This document shows positions 29,190 through 37,731 of a stretch of 64,000 nucleotides of DNA, piece after piece. The translations under genes were made by a program, and so were the position numbers. Source of the DNA: Pseudomonadota bacterium (GTDB lineage: Bacteria; Pseudomonadota; Gammaproteobacteria; Burkholderiales; Burkholderiaceae_C); the NCBI GenBank assembly GCA_020161215.1, contig JAIUOM010000003.1, forward strand, positions 1 through 64,000, given 5' to 3'. The stretch's first letter is position 1. Each line of letters opens with the position of its first letter. The notes beneath the pieces were generated by a model. That model saw only the letters and a list, made by a program, of their open reading frames with translations, had not been told where the DNA came from and searched no databases.

Positions 29190-29975
29190 ATGCCCTCAAC
29201 CCTGAATCAAGCGCTGGCCTCGGCCCACAGACAGCGACCGACTGGCCCGAAGCAGCCGCGCTTGTTGATCGCCGGGGCCGGGGGCGTGCTGGGCGGCGAG
29301 GTGACGCGGCGGCTGATCGGCTGCGGGCGCTTTTCCCAGGTTCAGGTGCTGCTGCACGAGCCCATGCAGGTGGCGCTGCGCCACGTGACGCCGGTCATCG
29401 TTCCCGCCCATTTGCAGCACCCGCCCACGGCGGGCACGCAAGACGCACCCGGCTGGCCCAGCACCCAGGCGGACGTCGCGGTGGTCATGTTCGAGCCGCC
29501 GCGAGGCTTTTATCAGCGCGAGCGCAGTTTCTGGACCCCCGACCCGACCCGTCTGCCGGCGCTGGCGGCCTGGCTGCGCGAGGCCGGCGTGCGCGACCTG
29601 CTGGTGCTGACACCGCACCAAAGCGGGCGCTTGCCGCAGGCACTACAGCGCGGTTTGGCCCACGTCGATGAAGCCGCGACCGCGGCGCTGGGCTTTGAGC
29701 GGGTGCTGCTGCTGCGCGCCGCCAGCACCCTTGCCCAGCCCGGCAACCCCGGCCTGCCGCACCGCGTGGCGGCCTGGATGCTGGGGATTTTTCGGGACAT
29801 GGTGCCGACCACCCAGCAACCCGTGCGCGCGGTGCACCTGGCGCGCGTGGTCGATGCCGCCCTGGTCCGCGCGCCGCCAGGTGTGCACGTGCTGGGGCCC
29901 GAGTTGTTGCACGCGGCGCAAGCCGACCCGGCGCGGGTGCTGGACGCTTACTTTGGCCCCGCGCCAAGCCATTGA
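29190..29975 (+). CDS. NAD(P)-binding Rossmann-fold protein, unknown function
   Basis: A 261-residue protein that begins, after a short tail, with LLIAGAGGVLGGEVTRRLIG, a glycine-rich Rossmann motif of the atypical short-chain dehydrogenase type (NmrA/epimerase-like). The usual catalytic YxxxK is not evident. A helical segment and the phrase RAVHLARVVDAALV near the end suit an NAD(P)-dependent epimerase-like sensor. It begins 11 bp after the second kup and probably shares its transcript. I cannot assign a role. Confidence 0.75.
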   Translation: MPSTLNQALASAHRQRPTGPKQPRLLIAGAGGVLGGEVTRRLIGCGRFSQVQVLLHEPMQVALRHVTPVIVPAHLQHPPTAGTQDAPGWPSTQADVAVVMFEPPRGFYQRERSFWTPDPTRLPALAAWLREAGVRDLLVLTPHQSGRLPQALQRGLAHVDEAATAALGFERVLLLRAASTLAQPGNPGLPHRVAAWMLGIFRDMVPTTQQPVRAVHLARVVDAALVRAPPGVHVLGPELLHAAQADPARVLDAYFGPAPSH

Positions 29976-30001
29976 GCGGCCGCTTGCCGCCATGGCGCAA
30001 T

Positions 30002-30967
30002 TCAATCCGCCTCGATCCTTGACGCCTTGATCACCTCGGCCCAGTTGGCGTAGTCGGCCTTGACCTTGGCGTCCAGCTGCGCGGGCGTCTGGTAGTCGGC
30101 CGTGGCGCCTTGCTCCAGCGCCTTTTGTTTGAAGGCCGGGTCGCTCATCACCTTCCGCACGTCGGCGCTCAGCTTGCTGGCGATGTCCTTGGACATGGCC
30201 GCGGGCGCGAACACCGCGAACCACGAGGTCGGCGTCAGCTTGGGGTAGCCGGCTTGCGCCGTGGTCGGTACGTCGGGCAGGCTGGGCAGGCGCTCCTTGC
30301 CGGTCACGGCCAGCACGCGCAGCTTGCCGCCCTGGATGTGCGGCATGAAGGGCGGCGCCGTGCCAAAGGTCAGTTGCACCTGGCCAGCCAGCAAATCCTG
30401 CAACGCCGGCCCGGTGCCCTTGTACGGCACGTGCATCATCTTGATGCCGGCCTGCTGTTCCAGCATGGCGCCGGTCACGTGCTGCAGCGAGCCGTTGCCG
30501 GACGAGGCGTAGTTCAGCTTGCCCGGGTTGGCCTTGGCGTAGGCCACCAGCTCGGCCAGGGTCTTCACCGGCAGGTCGTCGCGCACCACGATGATCTGCG
30601 GCGCCGACAGCACGTTGGCAATCGGCTGAAAGTCGGCCAGCTCCCACTGGTGGGCCTTGGACAGATGCGGCGAAATCACGTGGTAGCCCGAATACTGCAT
30701 CAGCAGCGTGTAGCCGTCGGCCGGCGCACGCTTGACGATGCCGGCGGCGATGGCGCCGTTGCCCCCGGCCTTGTTGTCCACCACCACCGACTGGCCCAAC
30801 GCGGGCGCCAGCGCCTGCGCCACCATGCGGCCGGCCAGATCGGTGGTGCCGCCCGGCGCGGCCGGCACCACCAGGGTGATCGGCCTGCTCGGGTAGGCCT
30901 GGGCCAGGGCGCTGCCGGCGGCCAGCGTGGCCACCAGAGCGATGAAGTGTTTCCGGGTAATGGGCAT
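30002..30967 (-). CDS. Bug-family tripartite tricarboxylate transporter binding protein
   Basis: A 321-residue periplasmic binding protein of the TctC/Bug type, abundant in Comamonadaceae and Bordetella. Signal peptide MPITRKHFIALVATLAAGSALAQ (first 18-22 residues) then YPSRPITLVVPAAPGGTTDL, the family's standard mature start. It is the third gene of an operon with a CoA transferase and an HMG-CoA lyase, so I infer the ligand is a carboxylic acid fed to those enzymes. No TctA/TctB membrane gene is near. Confidence 0.92.
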   Translation of the reverse strand: MPITRKHFIALVATLAAGSALAQAYPSRPITLVVPAAPGGTTDLAGRMVAQALAPALGQSVVVDNKAGGNGAIAAGIVKRAPADGYTLLMQYSGYHVISPHLSKAHQWELADFQPIANVLSAPQIIVVRDDLPVKTLAELVAYAKANPGKLNYASSGNGSLQHVTGAMLEQQAGIKMMHVPYKGTGPALQDLLAGQVQLTFGTAPPFMPHIQGGKLRVLAVTGKERLPSLPDVPTTAQAGYPKLTPTSWFAVFAPAAMSKDIASKLSADVRKVMSDPAFKQKALEQGATADYQTPAQLDAKVKADYANWAEVIKASRIEAD

Positions 30968-30980
30968 GTGGGGTCTCCTG

Positions 30981-31029
30981 AGATTACAAAATTGATAGCG
31001 TGATGTTGTTTGTTTTCGCCGGCCTTAGC
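30981..31029 (+). repeat. Family A palindromic repeat, copy 6, degenerate
   Basis: GATTACAAAATTGATAGCG and CGCCGGCC are recognisable, but the middle and the tail differ. It fills the gap between the lyase stop and the Bug gene start, inside the operon. Confidence 0.5.
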
Positions 31030-32007
31030 TCAAATCGACCGTGCCAAGGCGCGCTCGCGGACGGCGTCGAAATCCTCCGGCACCGGGTGCAAATCCAGCC
31101 GCTGCCCGGCCTTGACGATCTGGCTCGGTGTCTCGTGGCCGATCAGCGCCGGCAGCCGGCGCGAGGCGGCCAGCAAGGTGGCCATATCCACGCCCGTGTC
31201 GTAGCCCATCAGCGCCAGCGCGTGCACGATCTCCTCGGTGCAGACGTTGCCGCTGGCGCCGGGCGCGTAGGGGCAGCCGCCCAGGCCGCCCAGCGAGGCG
31301 TCGAAACGGTCCGCACCCGTGTCGATGGCGGCCAGCACATTGGCCAGGCCCATGCCGCGCGTGTTGTGAAAGTGCAGGGTCAGCTCGGCGCCGGGCCAGC
31401 GCTGGCGCGCCGCCCGCGTGATGCCCGCCACCTGCGTGGGGTAGGCCATGCCGGTGGTGTCGCACAAGGTCAGGCCCTGCACGCCCAGGTCGATGAAGCG
31501 CTGGGCCCAGCCCAGCATCTCGGCCGGATCGACATCGCCCTCCATCGGGCAGCCGAACACGCAGGACAGCGACACGTTGACCGGCACCTGGGCCTGTTGC
31601 GCCGCGCGCACCACCTGGGCCAGGCCGTCAAACGATTGTTCGCGCGTCATGCGCAGGTTGGCCAGGTTGTGCGTGGCGCTGACCGACATCACCAGGTTCA
31701 ACTCGTCGGTTTTGGACTCAATGGCGCGCTCGGCGCCGCGCACATTGGGCACCAACGCGGTGTAGACCACGCCGGGCTGGCGTGCGATCTCGCGCATCAC
31801 AACTTCAGCATCGCGCAGCGCCGGGATCGCCTTGGGCGACGTGAACGAGGTCACCTCGATCTTGGCCAGGCCCGATTGCGAGAGCTGGTTGATGAGAGCG
31901 ATCTTGTCCTCGGTCGGCACGAACTGCGCCTCCATCTGCAGACCATCGCGCGTACCCACCTCCTGAATATGAAGGCGGCGGCCTTGGCCTTGCCATACGG
32001 TGTTCAT
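31030..32007 (-). CDS. Hydroxymethylglutaryl-CoA lyase family protein
   Basis: A 325-residue DRE-TIM metallolyase. Seen: EVGTRDGLQMEAQFV (catalytic Arg and metal Asp), LHFHNTRGMGLAN (metal histidines) and the signature GGLGGCPYAPGASGNVCTEE with the catalytic cysteine. By family it cleaves 3-hydroxy-3-methylglutaryl-CoA to acetoacetate and acetyl-CoA, though relatives act on citramalyl-CoA or similar. Its start overlaps the CoA-transferase stop by 4 bp (ATGA), a sign of coupled translation. Pairing with a CoA transferase suggests a free dicarboxylic acid is activated, then cleaved. Confidence 0.92.
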   Translation of the reverse strand: MNTVWQGQGRRLHIQEVGTRDGLQMEAQFVPTEDKIALINQLSQSGLAKIEVTSFTSPKAIPALRDAEVVMREIARQPGVVYTALVPNVRGAERAIESKTDELNLVMSVSATHNLANLRMTREQSFDGLAQVVRAAQQAQVPVNVSLSCVFGCPMEGDVDPAEMLGWAQRFIDLGVQGLTLCDTTGMAYPTQVAGITRAARQRWPGAELTLHFHNTRGMGLANVLAAIDTGADRFDASLGGLGGCPYAPGASGNVCTEEIVHALALMGYDTGVDMATLLAASRRLPALIGHETPSQIVKAGQRLDLHPVPEDFDAVRERALARSI

Positions 32008-33239
32008 TGAATGATCTCCTTGGCGCGCAGCGCGGCAATCTGCGTGCTGCTCAGGCCCATCTCGCGCAGCACCGCATCGGTGTCGTCGCCCACGTGCGGG
32101 GCGCTGCTGCGCACCGTGCCGGGCGTGGCCGAGAGCTTGGGCACGATGCCGGGCACCTCGACGGTGTCGCCATCGCGCGTGCGCTGCCGCAGGATCATGT
32201 CGCGTGCGCGGTAGTGCGGGTCTTCGGCGATGTCCTTGGCGGTGTAGACCTTGCCAGCGGGCACGCGGGCGGCGCCCAGGGTGTCCATCACCGCTTGCAC
32301 GGTGCGCGTGCGGGTCCAGTCGCCGATGGCAGCGTCGATTTCGGCGATGCGGGCCACGCGGCCGGCGTTGTCGGCCAGATCGGGCGCCTGACCCAGGTCG
32401 TCGCGGCCGATGGCGGCCATCAGGCGCTTGAAGATGCTGTCGCCATTGCCAGCCACCAGCACCCAGCCGTCCTGGCAGGGGTAGGCGTTGGACGGGGCAA
32501 TGCCGGGCAGCGCGCTGCCCGCGGCCTCGCGCACGGCACCGAAGGCGCTGTACTCGGGCAGCAGGCTCTCCATCACGTTGAACACCGCCTCGTGCAGCGC
32601 CACGTCGATCACCTGGCCCTGGCCGCCGTTGACCTTGCGGTGGTAGAGCGCCGTCAGCACGCCGATGGCGCCGTGCAGCGCCGCCAGCGTGTCACCGATG
32701 GACACGCCCACGCGCACCGGCACGCGGCCCGGCTCGGCGGTGAGGTGGCGCAGGCCACCCATGGCCTCGCCGATGACGCCAAAGCCCGGCAGGTCGCGGT
32801 ACGGCCCGGTCTGGCCGTAGCCGGAAATGCGCAGGATCACCAGGCCCGGGTTGAGCGCGTGCAGCGCTTCGGGCGACATGCCCCAGCCTTCGAGCGTGCC
32901 GGGGCGGAAGTTCTCGATCAACACATCGGCCTCGGCGATCAGCTGGCGCGCCAGGTCCTGCCCCTCGGGTTGGCGCAAATCAAGCGCCACCGAGCGTTTG
33001 TTGCGCGACTGCACCTGCCACCAGACCGAGGTGCCGTTCTTGATCAGGCGCCAGTTGCGCAGTGGGTCGCCCGCACCCGGCGCCTCGATCTTGACCACGT
33101 CGGCGCCGAATTCGCCCAGCGTCTTGCCGCAAAAAGGGCCGGCGATGAGCTGGCCCATCTCGATCACGCGCACGCCGGCCAGGGCGGCGGGCGTGAGGCT
33201 TGGGGCACCGGCGGCGGCCGGTGGGGGGGTGGCGTTCAT
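32004..33239 (-). CDS. Family III CoA transferase (CaiB/BaiF)
   Basis: A 411-residue family III CoA transferase. The start at MNATPPPAAAG gives the normal core LAGVRVIEMGQLIAGPFCGK. Also seen: LGEFGADVVKIEAPGAGDP, NKRSVALDLRQPEGQDLARQ, LIENFRPGTLEGWG and the active-site region GVSIGDTLAALHG. It moves CoA between acids such as succinyl-CoA and a substrate. First gene of the CoA-transferase/lyase/Bug operon, divergent from a LysR gene. Confidence 0.92.
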   Translation of the reverse strand: MNATPPPAAAGAPSLTPAALAGVRVIEMGQLIAGPFCGKTLGEFGADVVKIEAPGAGDPLRNWRLIKNGTSVWWQVQSRNKRSVALDLRQPEGQDLARQLIAEADVLIENFRPGTLEGWGMSPEALHALNPGLVILRISGYGQTGPYRDLPGFGVIGEAMGGLRHLTAEPGRVPVRVGVSIGDTLAALHGAIGVLTALYHRKVNGGQGQVIDVALHEAVFNVMESLLPEYSAFGAVREAAGSALPGIAPSNAYPCQDGWVLVAGNGDSIFKRLMAAIGRDDLGQAPDLADNAGRVARIAEIDAAIGDWTRTRTVQAVMDTLGAARVPAGKVYTAKDIAEDPHYRARDMILRQRTRDGDTVEVPGIVPKLSATPGTVRSSAPHVGDDTDAVLREMGLSSTQIAALRAKEIIQ

Positions 33240-33384
33240 GTGGGCTGTCTCCGGGTGCCGCCGATCTGGGCCGACGGGCAGGGGCTGGAATGCAGCGAAT
33301 GATCGCGCGCACCGCCCCGGCTGTAAAACGCCCATGCGGCACCCTGCCATCGCATTTCGGCATGGCTGGCGCTACCATGGCGGC

Positions 33385-34305
33385 GTGAAGCTCGACCCCG
33401 TTTCGTTGCAATTGTTCGTCGCCGCCATGGAAACCGGCGCCATCGCGCGCGCCGCGCAGCGGGCGCACATCGCGCCCTCGGCGGCCAGCCGGCGCCTGGC
33501 CGAGCTGGAGGCGCGCCTGCACGTGCGCCTGTTCACGCGCGGCAACCGCGGCATGGCCCCAACCCCCGCCGCGCACGCGCTGCTGCATCTGGCGCGCGGC
33601 GTGCTGAACGACCTGGACGGCATCGCCGCGCAGATGAGCGACTACGGCGCCGGCCTGCGCGGGCAGGTGCGGGTGGCGGCCAACATTTCGGCCATCACGC
33701 AGTTCCTGCCGGCCGATCTGCAGCGCTTTCTCACCCGTTACCCCGGCGTGGACGTGCGCCTGCAGGAGCAGATCAGCAGCGCCGTGGCGCGCTCGGTGGC
33801 CGAGAACGCGGCCGATGTGGGCATTCTCAGCGCCGAACACCATGGCGGCGAGCTGGCCGGCCAGCTCACCCTGCTGCCCTACCGCGAGGACGAGCTGGTG
33901 CTGGTGGTGCCGGCGGGCCACGCCCTGGCCAGGCGACGGCGCGTGCGCCTGGCCGACGCGCTGGGCCACGACCTGATCGGCATGCACCCCGGCAGCGCCA
34001 TCCACCAGCTGCTGCAGCGCGGCGCGGCCGAGCTGGGCCAGCCGCTGCGCCTGCGCATGCAGGTGACCGGCTACGACGCGCTGTGCCTGATGGTGGCCGC
34101 CGGCCTGGGGGTGGGGGTGATGCCGCGCGGCAGCGCCGCGCTGTACCGGCGCCAGTTGGCGATCCGCGTGCTGGACCTGGCCGAACCCTGGGCCCGGCGC
34201 CGGTTGCTGCTCTGCGTGCGTTCGCTGGCGGCGCTGTCCACGGTGGCCGCGCAACTGGTGGCGCACCTGCAAGCCAGCGCGGACACCGGCGCGAGCGAGG
34301 CTTAG
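33385..34305 (+). CDS. LysR-family transcriptional regulator of the divergent CoA-transferase operon
   Basis: A 306-residue LysR protein. The helix-turn-helix is VSLQLFVAAMETGAIARAAQ followed by IAPSAASRRLAELEARL; the effector domain follows. It starts with GTG 33385; a TACCAT box ends 6 nt before it, so the messenger may be leaderless. Separated from the CoA-transferase gene by 145 bp of shared control region. I infer it senses the acid that the operon degrades. Confidence 0.9.
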   Translation: MKLDPVSLQLFVAAMETGAIARAAQRAHIAPSAASRRLAELEARLHVRLFTRGNRGMAPTPAAHALLHLARGVLNDLDGIAAQMSDYGAGLRGQVRVAANISAITQFLPADLQRFLTRYPGVDVRLQEQISSAVARSVAENAADVGILSAEHHGGELAGQLTLLPYREDELVLVVPAGHALARRRRVRLADALGHDLIGMHPGSAIHQLLQRGAAELGQPLRLRMQVTGYDALCLMVAAGLGVGVMPRGSAALYRRQLAIRVLDLAEPWARRRLLLCVRSLAALSTVAAQLVAHLQASADTGASEA

Positions 34306-34307
34306 CG

Positions 34308-34380
34308 CATTTCAGGCCTTTTCAGGCCATTGGCCGGCGTCCAATCATCCTGAGTAGCTATGTTTTCAGGAGTGAATTTA
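34308..34380 (-). repeat. Family A palindromic repeat, copy 7
   Basis: On the minus strand: CTCCTGAAAACATAGCTAC, then GGACGCCGGCCAATGGCC and a tail. It starts 3 bp after the LysR stop and lies upstream of gshB. Confidence 0.78.
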
Positions 34381-34454
34381 CACCCCGGAGACACCCAGCC
34401 GGGCATTTGTGCAACAGTACGCTTTTGCCCCCGGGAGAAGCTCCCCGCCTCGCC

Positions 34455-35405
34455 ATGCAGCTACTTTTCATCGCCGACCCGATCGAGTCCTTCAAGACCT
34501 ATAAGGACAGCACCTACACCATGATGCGCGAGGCCGCGCGCCGCGGCCACCCGCTGGCCGTCTGCGAGCCGCGCCACCTCGGCTGGCAGAGCGGCCAGTT
34601 GGTGACGGCACGGGTGCGCCCGATCCAGCTGACCGGGCGCGAGGACGACTGGTTCACCGAGGAGGCGCCGCGCGAGCTGCCCCTGAAGGACTTCGACGCG
34701 GTGCTGATGCGCAAGGACCCGCCCTTCGACGCCGAGTACATCTACGCCACCCACCTGCTGGAGCAGGCCGAGCGCGAGGGCGCGCGCGTGTTCAACAAGC
34801 CGGCCGCGCTGCGCGAACACCCCGAGAAGCTGGCCGTGATGGAGTGGCCGCAATTCGTCGGCCCGACCCTGGTCACGCGCGAGGCGGCGGCGATCCGCGC
34901 CTTTCATGCGCAGCACCAGGACATCATCCTCAAGCCGCTGGACGGCATGGGCGGCATGGGCATCTTCCGCGTCAAGGCCGATGGCCTGAACCTGGGCAGC
35001 ATCATCGAGACGCTGAACCAGGGTGGCGCCATCAGCGTGATGGTGCAGAAGTTTCTGCCCGAGATCAGCGCCGGCGACAAGCGCGTGCTCATCATCGGCG
35101 GCGAGCCCGTGCCTTACTGCCTGGCGCGCATCCCGCAGGGCAACGAGGTGCGCGGCAACCTGGCCGCGGGCGGCAAGGGCGTGGCGCAGCCCCTCACCGA
35201 CACCGACCGCGCCACCGCCAGCGCCATCGGCAAGGTGTTGGCACCGCGCGGGCTGCTGCTGATCGGGCTGGACATCATCGGCACCCATGTGACCGAGATC
35301 AACGTCACCAGCCCGACCTGCTTTCGCGAGATCCTGGACCAGACCGGTTGCGACGTGCCGAAGCTCTTCATCGATGCGCTGGAGCGCGCAGTCCAGGCGC
35401 GGTAA
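34455..35405 (+). CDS. gshB: Glutathione synthase
   Basis: A 316-residue ATP-grasp enzyme joining gamma-glutamylcysteine and glycine. Seen: FIADPIESFKTYKDSTYTMM, the ATP-grasp loop ILKPLDGMGGMGIF, LLLIGLDIIGTHVTEINVTS and the terminal SPTCFREI. Length and motifs are standard. gshA lies about 9.2 kb upstream on the same strand, so both glutathione genes are in the window, but intervening genes separate them. Confidence 0.96.
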   Translation: MQLLFIADPIESFKTYKDSTYTMMREAARRGHPLAVCEPRHLGWQSGQLVTARVRPIQLTGREDDWFTEEAPRELPLKDFDAVLMRKDPPFDAEYIYATHLLEQAEREGARVFNKPAALREHPEKLAVMEWPQFVGPTLVTREAAAIRAFHAQHQDIILKPLDGMGGMGIFRVKADGLNLGSIIETLNQGGAISVMVQKFLPEISAGDKRVLIIGGEPVPYCLARIPQGNEVRGNLAAGGKGVAQPLTDTDRATASAIGKVLAPRGLLLIGLDIIGTHVTEINVTSPTCFREILDQTGCDVPKLFIDALERAVQAR

Positions 35406-35444
35406 AGCGCGGCGGGTGCGCACGCCGCCGTATAGTGCACACCG

Positions 35445-36074
35445 ATGAGCCAGTCCGCCAAGAAGCCGAAGCCGTTCTCCATGATCCGCGAGTTCCACCT
35501 CGCGGACTGGTTCACGCTGGGCAACGCCATCTGCGGCGTGGGCGCGCTGTTTGCCACCATCACCTACATCCAGGTGCAGGACATCACGCACATCTACTAC
35601 GCCTGCGCGCTGGTGCTGGCGGCGCTGGTGTTCGATGTCTTTGACGGTCGGGTGGCGCGCTGGCGCCAGCAGTCCTCGCTGCTGGGGCGCGAGCTGGATT
35701 CGCTGGCCGACGTCATCTCCTTTGGCGTGGCGCCGGCCGTCATCGCCTACGGCGTGGGCATGCAGGGCCTGTGGGACCGCATCGTGCTGGGCTTCTTCGT
35801 GGCCTGCGGGGTATCGCGGCTGGCGCGCTTCAACGTCACGGCCGAGGCGCTGTCGGGCGGCTCGGGCAAGGTGACGTACTTCGAGGGCACGCCGATCCCG
35901 ACCTCGATCGTGCTGGTGGCCCTGCTGTGTGTCGCCGCCGCCATGGGCGCCATCGGGCCTGAGTTGTGGGGCGGCAGCCTGCGCGTGCTGGGCGGCACGC
36001 TGCACCCGCTGGTGCTGCTGTACGCGCTGTCGGGCTCGCTGATGATCAGCCGCATCCGCATCCCCAAATTGTGA
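35445..36074 (+). CDS. CDP-diacylglycerol--serine O-phosphatidyltransferase family protein
   Basis: A 209-residue membrane enzyme of the CDP-alcohol phosphatidyltransferase family. The motif DVFDGRVARWRQQSSLLGRE continuing LDSLAD matches DGxxAR(x8)GxxxDxxxD. About five to six membrane segments. PssA makes phosphatidylserine for phosphatidylethanolamine. A TATAGT box ends 8 nt before the ATG. A second pssA-like gene may exist elsewhere, so I leave the symbol empty. Confidence 0.85.
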   Translation: MSQSAKKPKPFSMIREFHLADWFTLGNAICGVGALFATITYIQVQDITHIYYACALVLAALVFDVFDGRVARWRQQSSLLGRELDSLADVISFGVAPAVIAYGVGMQGLWDRIVLGFFVACGVSRLARFNVTAEALSGGSGKVTYFEGTPIPTSIVLVALLCVAAAMGAIGPELWGGSLRVLGGTLHPLVLLYALSGSLMISRIRIPKL

Positions 36075-36131
36075 TGTTTTAAGGCCTTGGCCGGCGCCCC
36101 TGCAGCCTGAGCAGCTCCTTTTTCAGGAGTT
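36072..36131 (-). repeat. Family A palindromic repeat, copy 8 (reaches the LysR stop)
   Basis: On the minus strand: ACTCCTGAAAAAGGAGCTGC, then GGCGCCGGCCAAGGCC. The TGA of CTCCTGAAAA is the stop codon of the LysR gene read on the same strand. The outer CTCCTGAAAA is shared with copy 7. Confidence 0.72.
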
Positions 36132-37073
36132 CTTGCGGGCGGCCCCCGGCACCGGCGGCAATTGCAGGGGGGCCAGGTCGTTGGGGCCCAGCGGCCGCAT
36201 CTCCTCTTCCAGGAAAGCCAGCAAGGCGGCCAGCGCGGCGCTGTTGTGGCGGCGCTGGGTGTAGGCCGCGTACAGCCAGTAGTCCTGCGGGATGCTGTCG
36301 GCCAGCACCGCCTCCAGGGCGCCGCTTTCCAGGTAGGGGGCAATCGCCAGGGTGGACATGTAGACCACGCCCAGGTCCTGCAGCGCCATGGTCAGCAGCG
36401 GCATGATGTCGCTGGCCTCGACCAGCGGCTGCAGCGACACCGACAGCGGCTTGCCGCGGTCCAGAAACTGCCACACCGGCGTGCCATCGTGTTGCGAGAC
36501 GGCCAGCGTGCGGTGCGTGGCCAGCTCGCTCGGGTGCTCGGGCCGGCCGTGCGCCTGCCAGTAGGCCGGGGTGGCCGCCACCGAGCGCTCGACCTGGCGA
36601 AAACGCCGCACGATCAGGCTGGCGTCGGGGATCGGGCCGATGCGCAAGGCCACGTCGACGCCCTCCTCGACCAGATCGACCACCCGGTTGGTCAGCCGCA
36701 GGCTGAGCGACACGGCCGGATGCAGGCACAGAAAGCGCCCGAGCAAGGTGGGCGCGGCGGTCTGCATCAAGGCCGGCGGGGCTGTGACGGTGAGCCGGCC
36801 GCTGGGCTTGGTGGCGCGCTCGTGCAGCTCGCCCTCGGTCAGCTGCACCAGTTCCAGCACCGGGCCGGTGCGCTCGTACAGCAGTTGGCCGGCGTCGGTC
36901 AGCGAAACCTTGCGCGTGGTGCGGTTGAACAGCCGCACGCCAAAGCGCGTCTCCAGCGCCGCCACGTACTTGCTGGCGCTGGCCGGAGACAGGTCCAGCG
37001 CGCGCGCCGCCGCCGAAAAGCTGCCGCGCCGCGCCACCTCGCGAAAGGTGATGATCAGATCGAGCGAGTCCAT
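36123..37073 (-). CDS. LysR-family transcriptional regulator
   Basis: A 316-residue LysR protein with helix-turn-helix DLIITFREVARRGSFSAAAR and SASKYVAALETRFGVRLF, of the CrgA/DsdC-like subgroup that has FNRTTRKVSLTDAG. The effector domain follows. Divergent from the small secreted-protein gene 177 bp away, which may be a target. The effector is unknown. Confidence 0.92.
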   Translation of the reverse strand: MDSLDLIITFREVARRGSFSAAARALDLSPASASKYVAALETRFGVRLFNRTTRKVSLTDAGQLLYERTGPVLELVQLTEGELHERATKPSGRLTVTAPPALMQTAAPTLLGRFLCLHPAVSLSLRLTNRVVDLVEEGVDVALRIGPIPDASLIVRRFRQVERSVAATPAYWQAHGRPEHPSELATHRTLAVSQHDGTPVWQFLDRGKPLSVSLQPLVEASDIMPLLTMALQDLGVVYMSTLAIAPYLESGALEAVLADSIPQDYWLYAAYTQRRHNSAALAALLAFLEEEMRPLGPNDLAPLQLPPVPGAARKNS

Positions 37074-37250
37074 TGTTTCTCAATCAGAAAAAGTCTTCAT
37101 CTGTTCCGCCAGTTTATTTCAGACTCGAACGCAGGCACATTACTTCCCATGGGGCCAGCGCACAAGGTGATGCGAAGCCCCACCGGCAGGCCACCCGGCC
37201 GCCGATTTCTCACATCGCCTCGCAGTTATCTGGAAAAAAAGGAACGCATC

Positions 37251-37565
37251 ATGACCTCGTCCAAGAACCTCACCCTTGCCTCCCTGCTGGCCCTGGCCGC
37301 TTTCTCGAGCAGCGCCTGGGCCGCCGGCCCGATGCCGGCCACCGGCGAAGGCCCGCTGTTCCTGGATCAACCCCTGGTGGCCAGCGCCACGCGCGCCGAA
37401 GTGCGTGCCGAGGCCCGCGAGCACCCGCCGGTGCACGGCGGCCAGCCGATGGTGGTGGACGCCAAGCTGCCCTCCGCGCAGTCGCCCTCGCGCGCCGAAG
37501 TGCGCACGCAGACGCGCCAGGCCATCGCACAGGGCTTCCACGTGGCCACCGGCGAGATGAGCTGA
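37251..37565 (+). CDS. Small secreted DUF4148-like protein
   Basis: A 104-residue protein with a clear signal peptide (LASLLALAAFSSSAWAAGP) and two copies of a short motif, ATRAEVRAEA and PSRAEVRTQT, typical of DUF4148 proteins common in Burkholderiales. These are probably periplasmic; their function is unknown. A GAACGCATC sequence precedes the ATG and a strong terminator follows. Confidence 0.8.
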   Translation: MTSSKNLTLASLLALAAFSSSAWAAGPMPATGEGPLFLDQPLVASATRAEVRAEAREHPPVHGGQPMVVDAKLPSAQSPSRAEVRTQTRQAIAQGFHVATGEMS

Positions 37566-37587
37566 TCGCCCCCCGCGCGGCCACATC

Positions 37588-37623
37588 GGCCCGCGTCACC
37601 CCCTGGGTGGCGCGGGCCTTTTT
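37588..37623 (+). terminator. Rho-independent terminator after the DUF4148-like gene
   Basis: GGCCCGCG (37588-37595) pairs with CGCGGGCC, with an inner CACCC/GGGTG pair, and five T residues follow. Confidence 0.85.
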
Positions 37624-37684
37624 CATGCCCAACCACCCGCTGGTCGGCGTCCCATCATCCCATGTAGCTATTAAATAAGCAGCA
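37619..37684 (-). repeat. Family A palindromic repeat, copy 9
   Basis: On the minus strand: TTTAATAGCTACATGGG and GGGACGCCGACCAGCGGG, with its T-rich end merged into the T run of the preceding terminator. It lies just upstream of the MFS gene. Confidence 0.72.
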
Positions 37685-37731
37685 AACGTAGAAAGACAAA
37701 CGTCGAGGCAATGGCCTATCATCAGGGACGC

